64,000 nucleotides of DNA from an uncultured Enhydrobacter sp. (lineage in GTDB: Bacteria; Pseudomonadota; Gammaproteobacteria; Pseudomonadales; Moraxellaceae). Each line of letters begins with the position of its first letter. Within the stretch, counting starts at the first letter, position 1. Below, piece after piece: positions 16,572-26,453 of the stretch. Both the position numbers and the translations under genes were made by a program. The stretch is taken from the NCBI GenBank assembly GCA_946222995.1, contig CAMIOS010000001.1, positions 1 through 64,000 of the forward strand, in the 5' to 3' direction. The notes under the pieces are model-generated. The model was not told where the DNA came from and made no database searches. It worked only from the letters and a program-made list of their open reading frames with translations.

Positions 16572-19184
16572 TTAAAACCACGCTTGTGTGGTTTTTTGTA
16601 GCCAAGATTCTGAGCGAGGTTCTGGTTGTAACGGTTGGGCAGGCGCATTTGCCGAATTGCTGGGTGCCGGTGTGTCGGGTGCCGTAGCGGCTGGGTTATT
16701 GGGCGGTGTCGCTGTGGCATTTGGCGATTGGTTATAATACGATTGGTTTTGTTGGTCGATGGCAAATTGACGCTGCTGTTCTTTGTTATATAATTCATTG
16801 GCATCGGTCACCCGTTGACTGGTAAAGCGCGCTTCTTGGGCGGCTTCATAGAGTCGGGTGGCACATTCGCTATTATCTTGGGGCATGTTTTCGGTGTCAA
16901 CAGGCACATAGATGGCATTTGGGCATTTTTCATTGGACAAAAGTCCTTGTCCATTTTCTAACCATAGCCATTCGATATTGTCGGGTTTGGCAAGATTAAC
17001 GGGTTGTAGGCTCAGACGCTGCATATAGTTTATCCACATCGGTAACGCCCCGTTACCGCCACTAAGTCCGGTGGGTTGGTTATCGTCTCGTCCCACCCAC
17101 ACCACATTGACATAATTGCCGCTATAACCTGCAAACCACGCATCCCGATAGTCATTGGTGGTGCCCGTTTTGCCCGCTAGATTAAGATGATCACCGAGCA
17201 CTAACGCTGCCTTGGCAGTACCGTCTTTCACCACTTGCTGCATGGCAAAATTGGTCATAAATGCAGGGGCAGACGGTATCACTTGTTTATTTTGTAAGTT
17301 ATTGCCTTGAATCAGCCGCCCTTTACTATCGACAATGCTACGAATGGTATGAATATTTCGCTGATAACCGCCTGTGGCAAGCACTTGATATAGCCCAAGC
17401 ATTTCCATCGGCGAAAGATTAACAGCCCCAAGTAAGGTCGCAGGGTAATTGGGGATTTGGCTGGTGATCCCCATTTTTTGTAATTGGCTAATAAAATTGG
17501 GAATCCCGACATCCATACCGACATGCACTGCCGCAAGGTTGTAGGAGTTTGGCAAGGCAGTTAATAATGGCACATCGCCATGAGCCCCGCCGCCATTGGT
17601 GGCACCATAGTTGGCAGGTATCCACGTTTCGCCATTTGATAATTTTAATTTGACAGGGTTATCGCTGACTGAACTGGCTAGGTTATATTTGCCTTGTTCG
17701 AAGGCAGTCAGATAAATGATCGGCTTTAATAGCGAGCCGACTTGGCGTTTGGCATCCACGGCTCGGTTAAAGCCAGTAAATTCGCTCCCACTACCCACCA
17801 CGGCTAGCAGCTCGCCTGTGCGTGGATCGGCACTCACCAATGCCGCTTGCAAATTGCCAAGCTGTTTTAGGTCGGATTTTTTAAGTTTGGCTAGGCTATC
17901 TTTGACCGCTTCATCGGCGGCTTTTTGGATGTTGGGGTCAAAGCTGGTATAAATCCGCAAGCCTTCATTTTTGAGGTCTTCGATACGGTAAGTGCGAATC
18001 AATTCACGTTTGACCACATCAAGATAATCAGGGAATCGGGTCTTGCCAATGATCGGATTTTGCACGACATCAAGCGGCTGGGCAATTGCTTGATCGTGGG
18101 TGGCTTGGTCGATTTTACCTGTGACCAACATGTTATCGAGTACCGTGTTTCGCCGCTCTAACGCCGCCTTGGGGTCACGAAACGGGTTATATTGGGTTGG
18201 ACCTTTGGCAAGCCCCACCAACAATGCCAGTTGGTCAAGGCGTAACTCATTAAGCGGGCGGTTAAAATAAAATTGCGAGGCAAGCCCAAAGCCATTCACC
18301 GAATGATTGCCATTTTGACCCAGATTAATCTCGTTCATATAGGTCTGCAAAATATCGCCTTTTTTGTAGTGCATTTCTAGGAGCACCGACATCAAGGCTT
18401 CATTGGCTTTGCGTTTAAAGGTTTTGTCCGAATTAAGATAAAAGTTTTTAACTAGCTGCTGGGTAATGGTTGAGCCGCCTTGGCGAGCCTTGCCTGTCAA
18501 GTTGCTATAAATGGCTCGGGCAATGCCCCGTATCGAAATGCCATGATGCTGATAAAAGCCCCTGTCTTCGGTGGCGATTAACGCATCAATCAATGGGGCA
18601 GGCATGTCTTTGAGGCTTAAAACAATGCGGTCTTCGTTATTGTCAGGATAAATCCCGCCAAGCAATACCGGTTCAATCCGAGCCACGCCCGTACTGTTGG
18701 GATGGGTGCTTTGTAAAGCCGCCACCACATTGTCTTTTAAATTGACTTTGATCACCTGTTCAGGCTCATTGTCATTGTTAGACATGCCAAACGCACGACC
18801 ATGAATGTAGTATTCGGCAACAGGTTTGCCATCGGATTTATCTTTGCCCAGTTTTTTGCTAAAAGTGGCTAAGGTGCGATAGTTTTTGGCTGCACGGTAA
18901 TCAAGCAATGCCAACCAGTTTTCAAGTTGGGTCGGGGATAATGGCGTACCTTGTGCCAACGCCAATGGCTGAGAATATACTTTTGCAGGGATATTCCAGC
19001 GTTTGCCCTCAAATTTTTGCACAATCAAGCGGTCTTGTCGCATGACATACCACGCCAACACCAAAAGCGCAGTCAGCAGGATAATCACGAACAATAAACT
19101 CATCACGCCGCCAAATTGGGCAAAACGGCCAGCGGCTGGCGAGGATGGGGCAGAACAAGAATAAGAAACGGGGCGTTGCTTCAT
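16572..19184 (-). CDS. mrcB: bifunctional class A penicillin-binding protein 1b
   Basis: An 870-residue peptidoglycan glycosyltransferase/transpeptidase. It has a short cytosolic N-terminus and one membrane helix at about 29-50. A UB2H-like domain follows (about 75-165), the site where LpoB activates E. coli PBP1b. The GT51 domain shows ATEDRGFYQHHG (catalytic Glu) near 208 and GGSTITQQLVKN near 243. The transpeptidase has SLLK (nucleophile Ser near 484), SYN (near 544) and KTGTT (near 671). The C-terminal 90 residues are Pro/Ala/Asn-rich and probably disordered. It is divergent from the copper ATPase gene and upstream of prmA on the same strand. Confidence 0.95.
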   Translation of the reverse strand: MKQRPVSYSCSAPSSPAAGRFAQFGGVMSLLFVIILLTALLVLAWYVMRQDRLIVQKFEGKRWNIPAKVYSQPLALAQGTPLSPTQLENWLALLDYRAAKNYRTLATFSKKLGKDKSDGKPVAEYYIHGRAFGMSNNDNEPEQVIKVNLKDNVVAALQSTHPNSTGVARIEPVLLGGIYPDNNEDRIVLSLKDMPAPLIDALIATEDRGFYQHHGISIRGIARAIYSNLTGKARQGGSTITQQLVKNFYLNSDKTFKRKANEALMSVLLEMHYKKGDILQTYMNEINLGQNGNHSVNGFGLASQFYFNRPLNELRLDQLALLVGLAKGPTQYNPFRDPKAALERRNTVLDNMLVTGKIDQATHDQAIAQPLDVVQNPIIGKTRFPDYLDVVKRELIRTYRIEDLKNEGLRIYTSFDPNIQKAADEAVKDSLAKLKKSDLKQLGNLQAALVSADPRTGELLAVVGSGSEFTGFNRAVDAKRQVGSLLKPIIYLTAFEQGKYNLASSVSDNPVKLKLSNGETWIPANYGATNGGGAHGDVPLLTALPNSYNLAAVHVGMDVGIPNFISQLQKMGITSQIPNYPATLLGAVNLSPMEMLGLYQVLATGGYQRNIHTIRSIVDSKGRLIQGNNLQNKQVIPSAPAFMTNFAMQQVVKDGTAKAALVLGDHLNLAGKTGTTNDYRDAWFAGYSGNYVNVVWVGRDDNQPTGLSGGNGALPMWINYMQRLSLQPVNLAKPDNIEWLWLENGQGLLSNEKCPNAIYVPVDTENMPQDNSECATRLYEAAQEARFTSQRVTDANELYNKEQQRQFAIDQQNQSYYNQSPNATATPPNNPAATAPDTPAPSNSANAPAQPLQPEPRSESWLQKTTQAWF

Positions 19185-19315
19185 GCTAAAACAGGCGAAA
19201 AAAAGGTTCTCTATGATGACCTAGTTTTGCTAAAAATTCAATAAACATTCTCGTAAACACGCAAGCAAAAATCCTGTGTATCCAGTACAATAAACAATCG
19301 CTAGATGTCTTTTTC

Positions 19316-22006
19316 TTGCAATCCTCGCAAGCTGGCCGCATTAAACTAAACGCTAATAACACACCGAGTTACATCGTTATGCCTGTTGTTGAATCTGCTC
19401 CTAGTCCTGTTTCTGACACAATGTCTGCTCCAATGTCTAACCCAATATCTAACAAAACCACCACCTATCAAAACATTGAACTGGTGCTACCGCCAGACGG
19501 CCATTGTTTTCATTGTGGCGACCCCTTACCCGCCAAGCCGTTTTTTACCCCGATTTTGGGCGAGAATCGGGCAATGTGTTGTTTGGGTTGTCAGCTTGCC
19601 TCGCAAAGCATTGTCGAGGCGGGGCTTGAGCAGTATTACCTTGACCGCAGTGAAATTAACCGGACTGCCCCGTTACCCGACTCATTGTACCAACTGCAAG
19701 CTTATGACCATGATGAGGTCAAATCGCAGTTTGTTTATCATCAAGATGGCAGTAGCGTGGCGGAGTTATCGGTTAATAACCTGCGTTGTGCCGCCTGTAC
19801 GTGGCTCATTGAAACCCAGCTAAATAAACTCGATGGCATGAAGCTATGTCAAGTCAACTTAACCCAACAACGCATGCGGGTGGTGTGGCAAGAAGATAAA
19901 TTACCGATTAGCGAGATTTTAGCCAATATTCAAGCGATTGGTTATGATGCCAAGCCGTATCGCCAAGACACCCATGAAGCGATGCTCAAACGTGCCAACC
20001 GCCAAATGTTGTTTCAATTGGGCATTGCCGCCTTAGGGGCAATGCAAGCCATGATGTTTGCTACTGCCATGTACTTTGGCGCGTATTATGGCATGAATGG
20101 GCATGACAAAGAGTTTTTGCGCTGGGTGTCATTGTTTGTCAGTATTCCTGTGTTTTTGATTTCGGGCTTGCCGTTTTTTGGCTCGGCGTGGTCAGCGATT
20201 AAAGCTCGGCAAGTCAATATGGATGTGCCGATCAGCCTTGCCATAATTATCACCTTTTTTGCTAGCCTGTATGCCACCTTAACCCACACAGGCGAGACTT
20301 ACTACGACTCGGTCAGTATGTTGATTTTCTTTTTATTGGCGGGCAAATATGTCGAGCACAATGCCCGTGTCAAAGCTGCCAATTTAGCCAATGATTTGGT
20401 GGTGATTGAGCCAGTTTTGGTGGCAAAATTGGGGCATGAAGCCATTTTTGCTACGAAAGATGTATCAAATTTTTCGCAACGCTATCAAGAAGATATACAG
20501 TCCTTAGACCAAACTCTTGTCACCGCCCAATCGCTACAAGTCGGTGATATCATCCGTATTGATGCGGGCAGTAGCGTGATTAGTGACGGTATCTTATTGT
20601 CCAATACTGCGACCGTGTCGCAAAGTTTATTGACCGGGGAAAGCGATTTAATCGTGAAAAAACAAGGCGATCATATCGTGGGTGGTAGCCAAAACGACAG
20701 TCAGCCGTTTATCATGCAAGTTACTGCCTTGCCAAAGGACAGCCAAATGGGCGTGATTGACCGCCTTGTTAACCGCTCTTTAAGCGAAAAACCGCAAGTC
20801 GCCCTAAAGGCGGATAAACTGGCTCGTTGGTTTGTTGCGCGGGTACTTTTGATAGCCACCGGCGTGTTTGTCGCGTGGTATCTTATTAACCCGCACCAAG
20901 CAATATGGGCAACGGTGGCGGTATTGGTGGCGACTTGTCCCTGTGCGTTGTCGCTTGCCACCCCCATTGCCTTGACGGTGGCGACCAACCGTTTGGCAAT
21001 TTTGGGATTTTTGGCAACTCGAGGACATACTATCACCACGCTGGCGCAAGTCACCCATGTGGCATTTGACAAAACAGGTACACTCACCTTTGGGCAACCC
21101 AATTTATTAGCGATTGAGCCTATTCAGCAAAATAGTGGTTTAAATGAAGAGCAACTGCTAACCATCGCTGCCAGTCTTGAAGTCGGTAGCCGTCACCCGA
21201 TTGCCCATGCGCTACTTAATGCCACCAAGCAATTACACCTGCCCACCGCTGAAAATTTGCAAAACATCGCAGGCGGCGGCTTGCAAGCCATGATTGAAGG
21301 GCAATTGTATCGCTTGGGGCATATTGATTTTGCTTTGCCAAGTTTATTAAAAAGCGATCATCTTTTGCCAAATCTTGCAAACCATCAAGCCAGTATTGGT
21401 GTGACGTTAAGCAGGTTAGTTAATGAACAAAACGAGCCACAAGAACAATGGCAGCCACTTGCCCATTTTTATTTCCATGACAAAATCCGTGAACAAGCCT
21501 TTGATACCATTAATAATTTAAAAAGTCAGCATATCAATGTTTTAATGTTAACAGGTGATCCAAGCGACCAAGCCTATGAAGTCGCCAAAACCTTGGGCAT
21601 TGACAACGTGCAAAAAGGCTTGACCCCCGATGATAAAGTCAAAGCCTTGCAAGCCCTACAACAACAAGGGGCGGTGGTGCAAATGGTCGGCGATGGGGTA
21701 AATGATGCTCCCGTACTGGCGGCGGCGACGGTGTCAACGGCGATGGCGGGCGCGGCAGATTTGGCTCAAGTATCGAGTGACTCGCTCGTGCTCAATGGTC
21801 AACTCAAAGCCGTTGCCGACGCCCATCGTATCGCCCGCAAAACCGACAAAATCATCGCCCAAAACTTTCGTTGGGCGTTGGTATATAATTTTTTGGTGCT
21901 GATTCCTGCGGCATTGGGCTATGTGCCGCCATGGCTTGCGGCGATTGGCATGTCGATCAGCTCGCTATTGGTGGTACTCAATGCATTGCGTCTAAAACGC
22001 GCTTAA
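19316..22006 (+). CDS. heavy-metal (copper) translocating P-type ATPase, CcoI/FixI type
   Basis: Up to 896 residues. The N-terminal cysteine-rich domain has CFHCG (Cys64, Cys67) and CCLGC near residue 91, the PF12156 pattern typical of CcoI/FixI. An HMA domain follows with CAAC near 160, then eight membrane segments. The CPC ion motif is at about 541-543, the phosphorylation site DKTGTLT near 585 and GDGVNDAP near 792. CcoI supplies copper for cbb3 oxidase assembly, a P1B-type efflux function. ccoG, ccoH and ccoS are not nearby. The first codon here is TTG with a poor ribosome binding site; ATG at 19379 or 19418 are alternatives, and the cysteine motif starts after both. Confidence 0.88.
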   Translation: MQSSQAGRIKLNANNTPSYIVMPVVESAPSPVSDTMSAPMSNPISNKTTTYQNIELVLPPDGHCFHCGDPLPAKPFFTPILGENRAMCCLGCQLASQSIVEAGLEQYYLDRSEINRTAPLPDSLYQLQAYDHDEVKSQFVYHQDGSSVAELSVNNLRCAACTWLIETQLNKLDGMKLCQVNLTQQRMRVVWQEDKLPISEILANIQAIGYDAKPYRQDTHEAMLKRANRQMLFQLGIAALGAMQAMMFATAMYFGAYYGMNGHDKEFLRWVSLFVSIPVFLISGLPFFGSAWSAIKARQVNMDVPISLAIIITFFASLYATLTHTGETYYDSVSMLIFFLLAGKYVEHNARVKAANLANDLVVIEPVLVAKLGHEAIFATKDVSNFSQRYQEDIQSLDQTLVTAQSLQVGDIIRIDAGSSVISDGILLSNTATVSQSLLTGESDLIVKKQGDHIVGGSQNDSQPFIMQVTALPKDSQMGVIDRLVNRSLSEKPQVALKADKLARWFVARVLLIATGVFVAWYLINPHQAIWATVAVLVATCPCALSLATPIALTVATNRLAILGFLATRGHTITTLAQVTHVAFDKTGTLTFGQPNLLAIEPIQQNSGLNEEQLLTIAASLEVGSRHPIAHALLNATKQLHLPTAENLQNIAGGGLQAMIEGQLYRLGHIDFALPSLLKSDHLLPNLANHQASIGVTLSRLVNEQNEPQEQWQPLAHFYFHDKIREQAFDTINNLKSQHINVLMLTGDPSDQAYEVAKTLGIDNVQKGLTPDDKVKALQALQQQGAVVQMVGDGVNDAPVLAAATVSTAMAGAADLAQVSSDSLVLNGQLKAVADAHRIARKTDKIIAQNFRWALVYNFLVLIPAALGYVPPWLAAIGMSISSLLVVLNALRLKRA

Positions 22007-22013
22007 TGCCTTA

Positions 22014-23036
22014 TCAAAACCGATACGACTGGATGGTCGGCATACTGGTACTAAAATCAATATAATAATAAAACGTTTGGTCTTTATCATTAATCACGCC
22101 ATTGCTATCGCTATCGGCTTGGGTGATAAAGTAAAACCGTTGTAATGCTTCTACCCACTCACTACTAATCAAAAACTGATTGGCAGGATGTAAGCGGGTA
22201 ATCCCATGCCCAAAATTATCACTCATATATAATGCCATTTTTTGGGTATCTGTTTTCTGGGTATCTGTTTTCTGGTTATCTGCTTTTTGGGTGTCCGTGG
22301 CTTGATTGGCTTCATTCACCTCAAATATCACTCGGGGCAATGCCATATACTCCACCTCATCGACTTTGACAGGGTTGAGTATAAAGCGTTGATTTACGCT
22401 AACATTGTCGTGTGAGGCTGCGCTGGGAGAGACAGTAGAAGTCGGTTTTTTATTTTTATCTTTGGATAAAGTAGCGGGTGTATTTGGGGTATAAATTTTA
22501 TTGTCATTAAACAAGCGGTTATTTTTAGCAATAAAAGGAAAAAACACCCGTCGAATTTTAAAGTTATTATGAGCAAATAAGCGTTGGCTGGTCTTGTTGC
22601 CAAGATTTTCAAACACCAAATTGTCGATATTGGTTTGGTAATCAAATAAACCTGTTTTGTTAAAATACGTCGATTGCAAGCTGGTTTCTAAGCCACTTTC
22701 TTTGGCGTTTTCTGAATCGTTACCGATTGACAATTTATTGGTTGGGTTTTTATTGTCTTTAACCACAGTCACAATCGGGTGTAACAAGGCAGAAATTCCC
22801 TCAATATATATCGGCACATCCATCTGTTGCACTTGTACAGGCGGGGCGGGCAGGGTGGCAGGGGTCTGTGCCACGATGACAGTCGCCCCTGTGGTGCTAG
22901 CGGTTGGCACTTCACTTAATGCGGCGCTGCTTGGCTGGGCTTTGGGGGCAGCGGCTTCTGGTGGTGCATCTGCCTGCTTTTGACACGCAGTAAGTAGCAC
23001 CATCGCACTTATTAGCCCATATTTTGCTACTGACAT
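22014..23036 (-). CDS. putative lipoprotein with EF-hand-like calcium loop
   Basis: A 340-residue protein of unknown function. The N-terminus is a lipoprotein signal with lipobox LLTAC (Cys18), followed by an Ala/Pro-rich linker. The body has no recognised domain. Near residues 245-268 there is a repeated TDTQK stretch encoded by 15-bp repeats. Near the C-terminus the segment DSDSNGVINDKD fits a canonical EF-hand calcium loop (D at 1, D at 3, N at 5, G at 6, I at 8, D at 12), suggesting calcium binding outside the cytosol. It converges on the copper ATPase gene with 7 bp between stops. No family was recognised. Confidence 0.6.
   Translation of the reverse strand: MSVAKYGLISAMVLLTACQKQADAPPEAAAPKAQPSSAALSEVPTASTTGATVIVAQTPATLPAPPVQVQQMDVPIYIEGISALLHPIVTVVKDNKNPTNKLSIGNDSENAKESGLETSLQSTYFNKTGLFDYQTNIDNLVFENLGNKTSQRLFAHNNFKIRRVFFPFIAKNNRLFNDNKIYTPNTPATLSKDKNKKPTSTVSPSAASHDNVSVNQRFILNPVKVDEVEYMALPRVIFEVNEANQATDTQKADNQKTDTQKTDTQKMALYMSDNFGHGITRLHPANQFLISSEWVEALQRFYFITQADSDSNGVINDKDQTFYYYIDFSTSMPTIQSYRF
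22239..22298 (-). repeat. 15-bp in-frame tandem repeat, about 4 units, in the lipoprotein gene
   Basis: Four imperfect 15-bp units (plus-strand core TTTTCTGGGTATCTG) encode TDTQK/ADNQK units. The two central units differ by one base from each other, suggesting recent slippage expansion. Confidence 0.85.
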
Positions 23037-23180
23037 TTTTCCACCTCGCCTGTCTTTTGGCTTGATTGCCTTGTCGTATGGTTATACGTTGATATTGCTG
23101 CTATCATACTGCATATTAGGTAAATCTCACAAGTTAAGGCAACTAAAAATTTATAAAAGTGGATTAATTTTGTCCAGTAA

Positions 23181-23224
23181 AAAACCCTTTAATGTGAACA
23201 AAATAACCGATACATTAAAGGGTT
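23181..23224 (-). terminator. strong minus-strand terminator after the pirin remnant
   Basis: Perfect 13-bp stem AACCCTTTAATGT (23183-23195) with ACATTAAAGGGTT (23212-23224) and a 16-base loop. On the minus strand it is followed by a T-run. It sits 20 bases beyond the pirin stop codon, as the original terminator of that gene. Confidence 0.85.
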
Positions 23225-23243
23225 AAGGGATTAAATCTAAAAC

Positions 23244-23420
23244 TTAGCTTAACATACGTCCAAATTTGCCGGTATTAAAATCCATAATGGCTTGGCGAAT
23301 TTCAGCTTCAGTGTTCATCACGAAGAGGCCATAACCAACCACAGGCTCATTGATAGGCTCACCACTCATTAAAAGCAATTTTGCGCCAGTCTTGCCTGCA
23401 CTTAGTAAATTTAGGCATGA
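23244..23420 (-). pseudogene. pirin C-terminal remnant
   Basis: Translation of the minus strand gives about 58 residues: LLLMSGEPINEPVVGYG, then FVMNTEAEIRQAIMDFNTGKFG and a stop codon. This matches the conserved C-terminal end of pirin-family proteins (GEP(I/L)NEPV...GPFVMNT...EI..AI.DF..G.FG). An in-frame stop lies just upstream at 23421-23423, and the N-terminal cupin metal site with its histidines is not present anywhere nearby. It is therefore a truncated relic, not a working gene. The intact terminator below it supports a recently complete gene. Pirin family membership is a confident pattern match; the cause of deletion is unknown. Confidence 0.8.
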
Positions 23421-23500
23421 TTAAAATGCTTGTGTGATAGCGCCGATTTTAATGCAAATTTAGGCAAAATCATTCATACGAACCTCCCTATTTTCGAGAT

Positions 23501-23514
23501 TTTTGTGCTATAAT
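23501..23514 (+). promoter_or_regulatory. extended -10 promoter candidate for gyrA
   Basis: TGTGCTATAAT contains a consensus -10 (TATAAT, 23509-23514) with a TG element just before it. No good -35 is visible. It lies about 120 bp upstream of the gyrA start. Confidence 0.5.
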
Positions 23515-23634
23515 TTAGCCCTTTTTTAAAGTTAAAATCTTACTTGGTTTATCTTAATAATTTTTAAGTAATACTATCTTTGTTAGTCGTTATAGGTAGA
23601 AATCGCAATCGTTTTCTATCCAAAAGGAGCATGC

Positions 23635-26400
23635 ATGACCACCGATTCAATCAGCCCGATTGGCATTGTTGATGAACTTCGACAATCATACCTAGACTAT
23701 GCCATGAGCGTTATCGTTTCTCGTGCCCTGCCTGATGTGCGTGATGGTCTAAAACCTGTGCATCGCCGTGTGCTATACGCCATGCATGAACTGTCTAACG
23801 ATTACAACAAACCCTACAAAAAATCTGCCCGTGTTGTCGGTGATGTGATTGGTAAATACCACCCACATGGCGATACCGCTGTGTATGATGCGATTGTGCG
23901 TTTGGCACAGCCGTTTTCGATGCGGTATATGCTCGTTGACGGTCAAGGAAATTTTGGCTCGGTGGATGATGACCCCGCCGCCGCCATGCGTTATACCGAA
24001 GTACGCATGCAAAAACTCACCCATCAATTGCTTGCTGATCTTGACAAAGACACGGTCGATTGGGAAGCTAACTACGATGGCTCAGAGCAAATGCCGTCAG
24101 TGTTGCCGTCACGTTTTCCTAATCTACTCGTCAATGGTACAACCGGGATTGCGGTGGGAATGGCAACCAACATGGCACCACACAACATGACCGAGGTGAT
24201 CAATGCCTGCCTTGCCTATGCCGACAATCCCCAAATTACGGGTGAAGGCTTGATGCAGCATATCAGCGGTCCTGATTTTCCAACCGGCGGGATTATTTAT
24301 GGTCGCTCGGGGATTGTGGATGCGTATCGCACCGGTAAAGGGCGCTTGCATCTGCGAGGCAAATACATCATCGAGCCGATGATTGACAGTGGCGCAAATA
24401 AAGAGCGTGAACGCATTGTCTTTACCGAAATTCCCTACCAAACCAATAAAGCCAAACTGATTGAAAAAATTGTTGAATTGGTGCGGGATAAAAAGCTTGA
24501 AGGCATCAGCGAAATTCGGGATGAGTCGGACAAAGACGGCATGCGCATCGCCATTGACCTCAAACGGGGCGAAAATGCCGAAGTCATTGTTAACAATTTA
24601 TTTTTACAAACCCCGTTAGAATCCAGCTTTAGCATTAACATGGTCGCCTTGGACGAAGGTCAGCCAAAAATGATGACCTTGCGGGACTTAATCGCCGCCT
24701 TTATCCGGCATCGTCAAGAAGTGGTCACGCGCCGTACCATTTTTGAGCTTAAAAAAGCCAAAGTCCGTGGGCATCTACTTGAAGGGATGACCATTGCCCT
24801 TGCCAATATTGACCAAATCATTGATACCATCAAACAATCCGCCAACCGCCAAGAAGCCCGTGACAATTTGTTGTCTAATGTTTGGCAATCAGGCGGTGTG
24901 CTTGCCATGCTTGAGGCAGCGGGTAGTGGCTCGATTCGCCCAGACTTTATCGAAGGGGAGGACTTAAATGCCCCATTTGGTTTGATTGAAAATAACAGCA
25001 AATATCGCTTATCGCCCGACCAAGTCAATGCGATTTTAGACATGCAATTGCACCGTTTGACAGGGCTTGAACAGGACAAAATTCAAGCCGAGTTCCAAGA
25101 GATTTTGGCATACATTGCGTATTTGCAAGGGATTTTGGATAATTTTGACCAATTGATGAAAGTCGTGAAAGACGAACTGATTGAAATCCGTGAGCAGTTT
25201 GGCGATGAACGTAAAACCCAAATTGTCGATAGCCGTAGCGACTTTAGCCGAGCCGATTTAATCCCTGAGCAAACTGTGGTACTCACCGTCTCGCGCACAG
25301 GCTACGCTAAAACCCAACCCATCAGCGATTATGTCGCTCAAAAACGTGGCGGTAAAGGCAAATCTGCCACCGCCATGAAAGAAGATGACGTGATTGACCA
25401 CATGGTTGTGACCTCCACACACAACCATGTGATGATTTTTACCGACCGTGGGCGGGTGTTTGGCTTACAGACCTTTGAAGTACCGATTGCCAGCCGTGGC
25501 TCTCGCGGTCGTCCGTTGGTAAATTTGATTTCACTAGATGCCGAGGAAAAAGTCACTGCTATTTTGCCGATTACCGAAGATAACAAAGAAAACGAAAATA
25601 GCTATGTATTCTTTGCCACCGCATCAGGGATGGTCAAACGCGTGCAGTTATCGCAATTTAAAAACCTACGTTCAAACGGTTTAAAGGCGTTGGATTTAAA
25701 TGAGGGTGACACCTTGATTGGTGTCGCGATTACTGATGGCGAACAACAAATTATGCTGTTTTCTAATGAAGGCAAAGCCATCCGTTTTGATGAGCGAAAA
25801 GTGCGTGCGATGGGACGTACTGCCAAGGGCGTGCGAGGGATGCGAGTAACACTTTTGGCAAATAATAACCTTGATGAAGAAGATATCGAAGTTGATAATG
25901 ACAGCGAAACCGATGAAGCCGAAGAGAGTGTGGTGGCGGTGAGCCGTGTGGTGTCGCTGGTCGTTACCCAAGCCGAAGGCGAGGTGCTATGTGCCTGTGA
26001 GCGTGGCTATGGTAAACGCACGCCCATGTCAGACTTCCCGCTCAAAGGGCGCGGTGGTAAAGGCATTATTGCCATTAAAACCTCTGAGCGTAATGGCGAA
26101 TTGGTGCAAGCCTTGGCAGTCAGTAATAGCGATGACATTGTGTTGATCTCAGATGCTGGTACGCTTGTGCGGACGCCTGTCGCCCAAATTGCCCAAACGG
26201 GTCGTAATGCCCAAGGCGTGACGTTGATTCGCCTTGCCAAAACAGAAACGTTGGTATCAGTTGCCCGTGTTGAAGGGGGTAGCGAGGGTGAGTTAAGCGA
26301 AGACGTGCTAGATGCTACGCTCACCGAAACCATTGAAGATGAGAGCATGGAACTTACTGAAGCGTTGCAAGAAGATGGTTTACTCAGCGACGATGAATAA
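23635..26400 (+). CDS. gyrA: DNA gyrase subunit A
   Basis: A 921-residue type II topoisomerase subunit. The catalytic tyrosine is Tyr120 in AAMRYTEVRM. In the quinolone-determining region (HPHGDTAVYD) the Ser83-equivalent is Thr81 and the Asp87-equivalent is Asp85. Thr at this position is the wild-type residue in Moraxella, so no resistance substitution is seen. The GyrA box is QKRGGKG near residue 570. The C-terminal beta-pinwheel carries an acidic insertion (LDEEDIEVDNDSETDEAEE, about 745-770) and an acidic tail. AAAAGGAG is a strong ribosome binding site. A terminator follows directly. Confidence 0.98.
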   Translation: MTTDSISPIGIVDELRQSYLDYAMSVIVSRALPDVRDGLKPVHRRVLYAMHELSNDYNKPYKKSARVVGDVIGKYHPHGDTAVYDAIVRLAQPFSMRYMLVDGQGNFGSVDDDPAAAMRYTEVRMQKLTHQLLADLDKDTVDWEANYDGSEQMPSVLPSRFPNLLVNGTTGIAVGMATNMAPHNMTEVINACLAYADNPQITGEGLMQHISGPDFPTGGIIYGRSGIVDAYRTGKGRLHLRGKYIIEPMIDSGANKERERIVFTEIPYQTNKAKLIEKIVELVRDKKLEGISEIRDESDKDGMRIAIDLKRGENAEVIVNNLFLQTPLESSFSINMVALDEGQPKMMTLRDLIAAFIRHRQEVVTRRTIFELKKAKVRGHLLEGMTIALANIDQIIDTIKQSANRQEARDNLLSNVWQSGGVLAMLEAAGSGSIRPDFIEGEDLNAPFGLIENNSKYRLSPDQVNAILDMQLHRLTGLEQDKIQAEFQEILAYIAYLQGILDNFDQLMKVVKDELIEIREQFGDERKTQIVDSRSDFSRADLIPEQTVVLTVSRTGYAKTQPISDYVAQKRGGKGKSATAMKEDDVIDHMVVTSTHNHVMIFTDRGRVFGLQTFEVPIASRGSRGRPLVNLISLDAEEKVTAILPITEDNKENENSYVFFATASGMVKRVQLSQFKNLRSNGLKALDLNEGDTLIGVAITDGEQQIMLFSNEGKAIRFDERKVRAMGRTAKGVRGMRVTLLANNNLDEEDIEVDNDSETDEAEESVVAVSRVVSLVVTQAEGEVLCACERGYGKRTPMSDFPLKGRGGKGIIAIKTSERNGELVQALAVSNSDDIVLISDAGTLVRTPVAQIAQTGRNAQGVTLIRLAKTETLVSVARVEGGSEGELSEDVLDATLTETIEDESMELTEALQEDGLLSDDE

Positions 26401-26417
26401 TCACTAATTTTTATAAG

Positions 26418-26443
26418 ACCCAATTGCTAATTGGGTTTTTTTA
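26418..26443 (+). terminator. gyrA terminator
   Basis: Perfect stem ACCCAATT (26418-26425) with AATTGGGT (26429-26436), a 3-base loop, then a run of T. It ends only about 10 bp before the next start codon. Confidence 0.9.
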
Positions 26444-26453
26444 GGTTTAAAAA

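Noticed and set aside
16513..16605. The 31-codon N-terminal extension of PrmA
   Set aside because: It would overlap the end of mrcB and lacks a ribosome binding site; the internal ATG at 16512 has one.
23640..26400. Quinolone-resistance change in GyrA (Thr81)
   Set aside because: Thr at this site is the normal residue in Moraxella; Asp85 is also unchanged.
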